Shown here: in pieces, positions 6,308-8,670 of the stretch
Numbering within the stretch: the stretch's first letter is position 1
Layout of the letters: each line of letters opens with the position of its first letter
Source of the DNA: Bacillota bacterium
GTDB taxonomy: Bacteria; Bacillota; Clostridia; Oscillospirales; Oscillospiraceae
Assembly: GCA_029268085.1 (NCBI GenBank)
Contig: JAJUHD010000108.1
Coordinates: 1-8,670, forward strand
Reading direction: 5' to 3'
DNA length: 8,670 bases
Program-made: the position numbers and the translations under genes
The notes under the pieces: model-generated
What the model saw: the letters and a program-made list of their open reading frames with translations, nothing else
Told to the model about the DNA's origin: nothing
Databases searched by the model: none

Positions 6308-7017
6308 CCCTGTACCTCCGCGGGTTTCCCTTCGGTAATTTCAAAGAACAGCTCTTCAAGGCTTTTTTCTCCGCTTTCGCCGGGAGTGTTGTATTTCGTT
6401 GCGGCAAAGCAGCCGTTCATCATGATATGCGCAACATCCCAGTAATTCTCGACGCTGTCAAGCATATGCGTGCTTATGAGTATAGCGCAGCCCTGATCCT
6501 TAAGTTCCGAAAACATATTCTTAAGTTCCTTGATAGCGTGCGGATCAAGCCCGATAAGAGGCTCATCGAAGATTATGACGCGCGGCCTGTGCATAAGAGT
6601 GCAGCAAATCGAAAGCTTCTGCTGCATGCCCTTTGAAAGCTCCTTGCCGACCTTATCCTTTTTGTCGAGCAGCTCGAAGCGTTCCAGAAGGTATTTATCA
6701 TAGCCGTCGTCCGGCAGACGGTATGCTCTGCGGATAAATTCCATATGCTCTGAAATTGTCAGAAGGTCATAAACGGCCGGAAGTTCCGGAATATAGCCGA
6801 TAAGCCTTTTCGCATCCACCGATTTGTTGTCGAACCCTCCGATTTCGATTTTGCCTTCGAATCGCAGGAGTCCGGCTATTGACTTGATTATCGTCGATTT
6901 TCCGGCGCCGTTAGGGCCAACGAGAACTGCTATCTGCCCTTCATCGACGGAAAAAGAAATGTCGTTGTTTGCGATGAGTTTGCCATATTTCTTTGTGACG
7001 TGCTCAACCTTAAGCAT
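6304..7017 (-). CDS. ABC transporter ATP-binding protein, partner of the exporter membrane subunit
   Basis: This 237-residue cytoplasmic ATPase drives the membrane protein encoded immediately downstream. All nucleotide-binding motifs are present: Walker A GPNGAGKST (34-42), signature LSKGMQQK (127-134), Walker B VIIFDEP (147-153) with Glu152, D-loop GLD (156-158) and switch His184 in ISTHML. The Q-loop position reads GYIPELP, with Glu78 where most ABC ATPases have Gln; this is seen in some exporter ATPases of the CcmA/EcsA-like group. ATG 7017 is chosen because it begins the conserved MLKVEHVTKKYG and follows AAGGAG (7025-7030). A longer frame back to 7092 would start inside the promoter and add a non-conserved hydrophobic tail. 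It is the first gene of a two-gene operon. Confidence 0.95.
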   Translation of the reverse strand: MLKVEHVTKKYGKLIANNDISFSVDEGQIAVLVGPNGAGKSTIIKSIAGLLRFEGKIEIGGFDNKSVDAKRLIGYIPELPAVYDLLTISEHMEFIRRAYRLPDDGYDKYLLERFELLDKKDKVGKELSKGMQQKLSICCTLMHRPRVIIFDEPLIGLDPHAIKELKNMFSELKDQGCAILISTHMLDSVENYWDVAHIMMNGCFAATKYNTPGESGEKSLEELFFEITEGKPAEVQG

Positions 7018-7063
7018 CTTGTTTCTCCTTAATTTAAGATGTAATAATATTATAAACGTTTGT

Positions 7064-7092
7064 AGTATATAGTAAATTAGGCGAGATGACAA
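7064..7092 (-). promoter_or_regulatory. Sigma-A-like promoter of the ABC exporter operon
   Basis: On the minus strand TTGTCA (7087-7092), a 17-base spacer and TATACT (7064-7069) form a near-consensus promoter. Transcription would start near 7057, with a leader of about 40 bases containing AAGGAG at 7025-7030 before the ATPase ATG. Confidence 0.72.
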
Positions 7093-7193
7093 GAGCGAGA
7101 ACCAATTTCTTGCCTAAAAATACAAAAAAAGTTATTGAATTAAAGCGTAAAACAACGTAAATTACAAATATTCCTCAGACGGACGATTTAGCC

Positions 7194-7221
7194 TTGAAAT
7201 ATGTCGCGGGAATGATAAAAT
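7194..7221 (+). promoter_or_regulatory. Sigma-A-like promoter of the branched-chain aminotransferase gene
   Basis: TTGAAA (7194-7199), a 16-base spacer and TAAAAT (7216-7221) each match consensus at 5 of 6 bases. The start would be near 7228. A second, weaker pair is TTGAAT (7135-7140) and TAAATT (7158-7163) at 17 bases. No T-box or attenuator-like structure is visible in the short leader. Confidence 0.55.
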
Positions 7222-7268
7222 CTTTAGTTAAATACCGAACTATATAAATGAAAGAGAGCGTGATCAAA

Positions 7269-8336
7269 GTGGAAAAAATAAAAATCGAAAAGGCCGCCGT
7301 TTTGAAGGAGAAGCCTTCGCTTGACGGGATACCTTTCGGCAAGTATTTTTCCGACCATATGTTTCTTATGGACTATGATGAAGGCAGGGGCTGGCACGAT
7401 CCGCGTGTCGTACCCTTTGCAAACTTTTCGCTCTCTCCCGCGGCTGTCGTTTTTCATTACGCCCAGGAGATATTTGAAGGCATGAAGGCTTACCGCAGTC
7501 CCAAAGGTGAGATTCTTCTTTTCCGTCCTCTGGAAAACGCCAGAAGACTTAACAGCTCCGCCGCACGCATGTGCATTCCCGAGGTTCCGGAGGATATCTT
7601 TATCGACGGGCTTAAAGCACTCGTTGAGCTTGACAGCGGCTGGGTCCCCAGTCTGCCTGACACCTCCCTGTATATCCGCCCCTTTATAATTGCCACATCC
7701 GCGCAGCTCGGCGTCCACGCATCCGCAAGCTATATTTTCGCTATCATAACCGGCCCGGTCGGGAGCTATTACCCGGAAGGCCTGAATCCCGTCCGTATCA
7801 TGATCGAGGAAAGCGATGTCCGCGCTGTGCGCGGCGGTACCGGCTATGCGAAATGCGGCGGCAACTACGCTGCTTCCATGCGCGCCGGAATTCGTGCTGA
7901 AAAGCAGGGCTACAGTCAGGTGCTCTGGCTTGACGGCGTTACGCGCCGCAATATCGAGGAAGTCGGAAGCATGAATGTTATGTTCAAAATAAACGGCAAG
8001 ATTGTCACTCCTGCGCTCACCGGCAGCGTTCTTCCGGGCATTACCCGCAAATCCTGCATCGATCTTCTCAAAGAATGGGGATATGAGGTCGAGGAACGCG
8101 AATTCAGCGTTGATGAGCTTACTAAGGCTGCGGAAGACGGAACGCTTGAGGAAGCATGGGGAACCGGTACGGCCGCAGTCGTTTCTCCGATCGGCGAAGT
8201 CGCCTTCAAGGATGTAAAGCATGTGATCGGCGGCGGTAAGATCGGCGGACTTACACAAAGACTTTATGACACACTAACCGGCATACAGTGGGGAAAAATA
8301 GAGGATAAATTCGGGTGGACGGTAAAAGTCTGCTAA
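7269..8336 (+). CDS. ilvE: Branched-chain amino acid aminotransferase (class IV, PLP)
   Basis: This enzyme interconverts leucine, isoleucine and valine with their 2-oxo acids using glutamate/2-oxoglutarate, in the cytoplasm. From the GTG it is 355 residues, normal for the longer, eukaryote-like bacterial type. Motifs in order: FGKYFSDHMFLMDY near the N-terminus, FHYAQEIFEGMKAYR (62-76), GTGYAKCGGNYA with the presumed PLP lysine Lys195, EVGSMN with Glu231, LPGITR (255-260) and GTGTAAVVSP (from 298). The start is uncertain. GTG 7269 is chosen because AAAGAGAG (7251-7258) lies 10 bases upstream and MEKIKIE fits the family's N-terminus. An in-frame ATG at 7248 would add 7 residues but has no ribosome binding site and lies only about 20 bases from the predicted transcription start. 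It is a single-gene unit ending at the hairpin 8346-8392. It could serve biosynthesis or, in a fermenter, catabolism of these amino acids. Confidence 0.95.
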   Translation: MEKIKIEKAAVLKEKPSLDGIPFGKYFSDHMFLMDYDEGRGWHDPRVVPFANFSLSPAAVVFHYAQEIFEGMKAYRSPKGEILLFRPLENARRLNSSAARMCIPEVPEDIFIDGLKALVELDSGWVPSLPDTSLYIRPFIIATSAQLGVHASASYIFAIITGPVGSYYPEGLNPVRIMIEESDVRAVRGGTGYAKCGGNYAASMRAGIRAEKQGYSQVLWLDGVTRRNIEEVGSMNVMFKINGKIVTPALTGSVLPGITRKSCIDLLKEWGYEVEEREFSVDELTKAAEDGTLEEAWGTGTAAVVSPIGEVAFKDVKHVIGGGKIGGLTQRLYDTLTGIQWGKIEDKFGWTVKVC

Positions 8337-8345
8337 AAACACAGC

Positions 8346-8392
8346 ATAGAAAGAATTCCCGCAAACCGAAGGTTTGCGGGAATTCTTTCTAT
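8346..8392. terminator. 22-bp perfect hairpin, bidirectional terminator
   Basis: Arms 8346-8367 and 8371-8392 are perfectly complementary over 22 bp around a GAA triloop. The inner half is GC-rich and the outer half is A on one side and T on the other, so each transcript ends in a U-rich arm (ATTCTTTCTATTT on +), which suits termination both ways between the convergent genes. The stop of the minus-strand CDS (8389-8391) lies inside the stem. Confidence 0.8.
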
Positions 8393-8670
8393 TTCGCCGT
8401 GCCTGTCTGAAGAGACACAATATCCGCGCTGCCGTATTTTTTCCTCAAAACGGGCTTTTCGATTTTGCCCGTCGGGTTTCGCGGAACACTGTCGAATATT
8501 ATTTCGCGCGGGCGCTTATAACGCGGAAGAGAAAGGCAGAATTCATTTATTTCGTCTTCTGTGGCGAACGTTCCGGGCTTTAGCTCGATTATCGCGCAGG
8601 CAATCTCACCGAGACGCGGATGCGGTCTTCCGATGACCGCGGCATCCTTGATCTTTTCGTTTTTACGGAG
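8389..8670 (-). CDS. AMP-forming acyl-CoA synthetase / ligase, C-terminal domain (5' end outside window)
   Basis: The minus strand is open from the window edge to a TAG at 8389-8391 and gives 93 residues of the small C-terminal domain of the ANL (acyl-CoA synthetase, AMP-binding) superfamily. Seen in order: KDAAVIGRPHPRLGEIACAII, the LPRYKRPREIIFDSVPRNP stretch (A9-like), then TGKIEKPVLRKKYG carrying the catalytic lysine that drives adenylation (A10-like motif). These enzymes activate a carboxylic acid with ATP and join it to CoA. The acid specificity lies in the N-terminal domain outside the window, so it is not named. The residues after the A10 motif (about 16) form a short Ser/Thr-rich tail, and the gene ends within the shared hairpin. 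It is convergent with ilvE and belongs to a different transcription unit. Confidence 0.9.
   Translation of the reverse strand, partial: LRKNEKIKDAAVIGRPHPRLGEIACAIIELKPGTFATEDEINEFCLSLPRYKRPREIIFDSVPRNPTGKIEKPVLRKKYGSADIVSLQTGTAK

Noticed and set aside
7018..7092. N-terminal extension of the ABC ATPase to 7092
   Set aside because: It would begin within the -35 of the predicted promoter and add residues absent from the family; AAGGAG at 7025-7030 supports ATG 7017.
7093..7247. Possible T-box or amino acid riboswitch before ilvE
   Set aside because: The region is short, holds no T-box consensus or terminator/antiterminator pair, and the promoter lies only tens of bases from the start codon.
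7224..8258. Long open frame (344 codons) on the minus strand across most of ilvE
   Set aside because: It lies opposite a gene with every class IV aminotransferase motif, shows no recognisable domain and starts without a ribosome binding site; it follows from the codon bias of the real gene.
1..8670. CRISPR array, tRNA, rRNA, toxin-antitoxin or phage-defence cassette
   Set aside because: No regularly spaced repeats, no tRNA-like cloverleaf and no defence-type proteins were seen on either strand; the complete genes here are metabolic, tRNA-modification or transport genes.

Overview
The window looks like a chromosomal segment from an anaerobic member of the Bacillota, most likely class Clostridia (Oscillospiraceae-like). 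The reasons are a tmcAL/ylbM-type tRNA-modification gene, acetate kinase, a clostridial-type ABC exporter pair, GGAGG-type ribosome binding sites and sigma-A-like promoters. This placement is inferred from protein families, not from a marker gene. All calls come from reading the sequence; no database search was run.

Layout, left to right. (1) 1-746 is a scar of old mobile DNA. It holds an unidentified C-terminal CDS fragment (1-108, +), the 3' end of an IS256-family transposase (117-338, -), and the frameshifted 3' end of a large serine recombinase (about 343-632, +). The last two are joined head to head at their broken 5' ends. A strong hairpin follows at 639-677. (2) 747-3300 holds divergent ackA (-) and tmcAL (+), which share a 169-bp intergenic region. 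That region contains a clear ackA promoter and a repeated 12-mer. (3) 3474-4694 encodes a LivK-like substrate-binding protein with no permease or ATPase genes beside it. It ends at a hairpin terminator shared with the convergent operon. (4) 7017-4733 (-) is a two-gene ABC exporter operon, ATPase then membrane protein, with a 4-bp start/stop overlap and a well-formed promoter at 7064-7092. (5) 7269-8336 (+) encodes a branched-chain amino acid aminotransferase. It is convergent with the 3' end of an acyl-CoA synthetase (8389-8670, -), and a 22-bp perfect hairpin lies between them.

How the genes may work together. AckA links acetyl phosphate to acetate and ATP. TmcAL consumes acetate and ATP to acetylate C34 of elongator tRNA-Met, so the divergent pair shares a substrate. 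IlvE and the LivK-like protein both touch branched-chain amino acid metabolism but sit in separate transcription units. The acyl-CoA synthetase could act on branched or short-chain acids, but only its C-terminus is visible.

I see no clearly new multi-gene system, and most of the window is ordinary core metabolism. The points most worth a second look are the head-to-head mobile-element junction, the repeats around the ackA promoter, the palindrome at the substrate-binding-protein promoter, the missing lipobox, and the hairpin that contains a stop codon.
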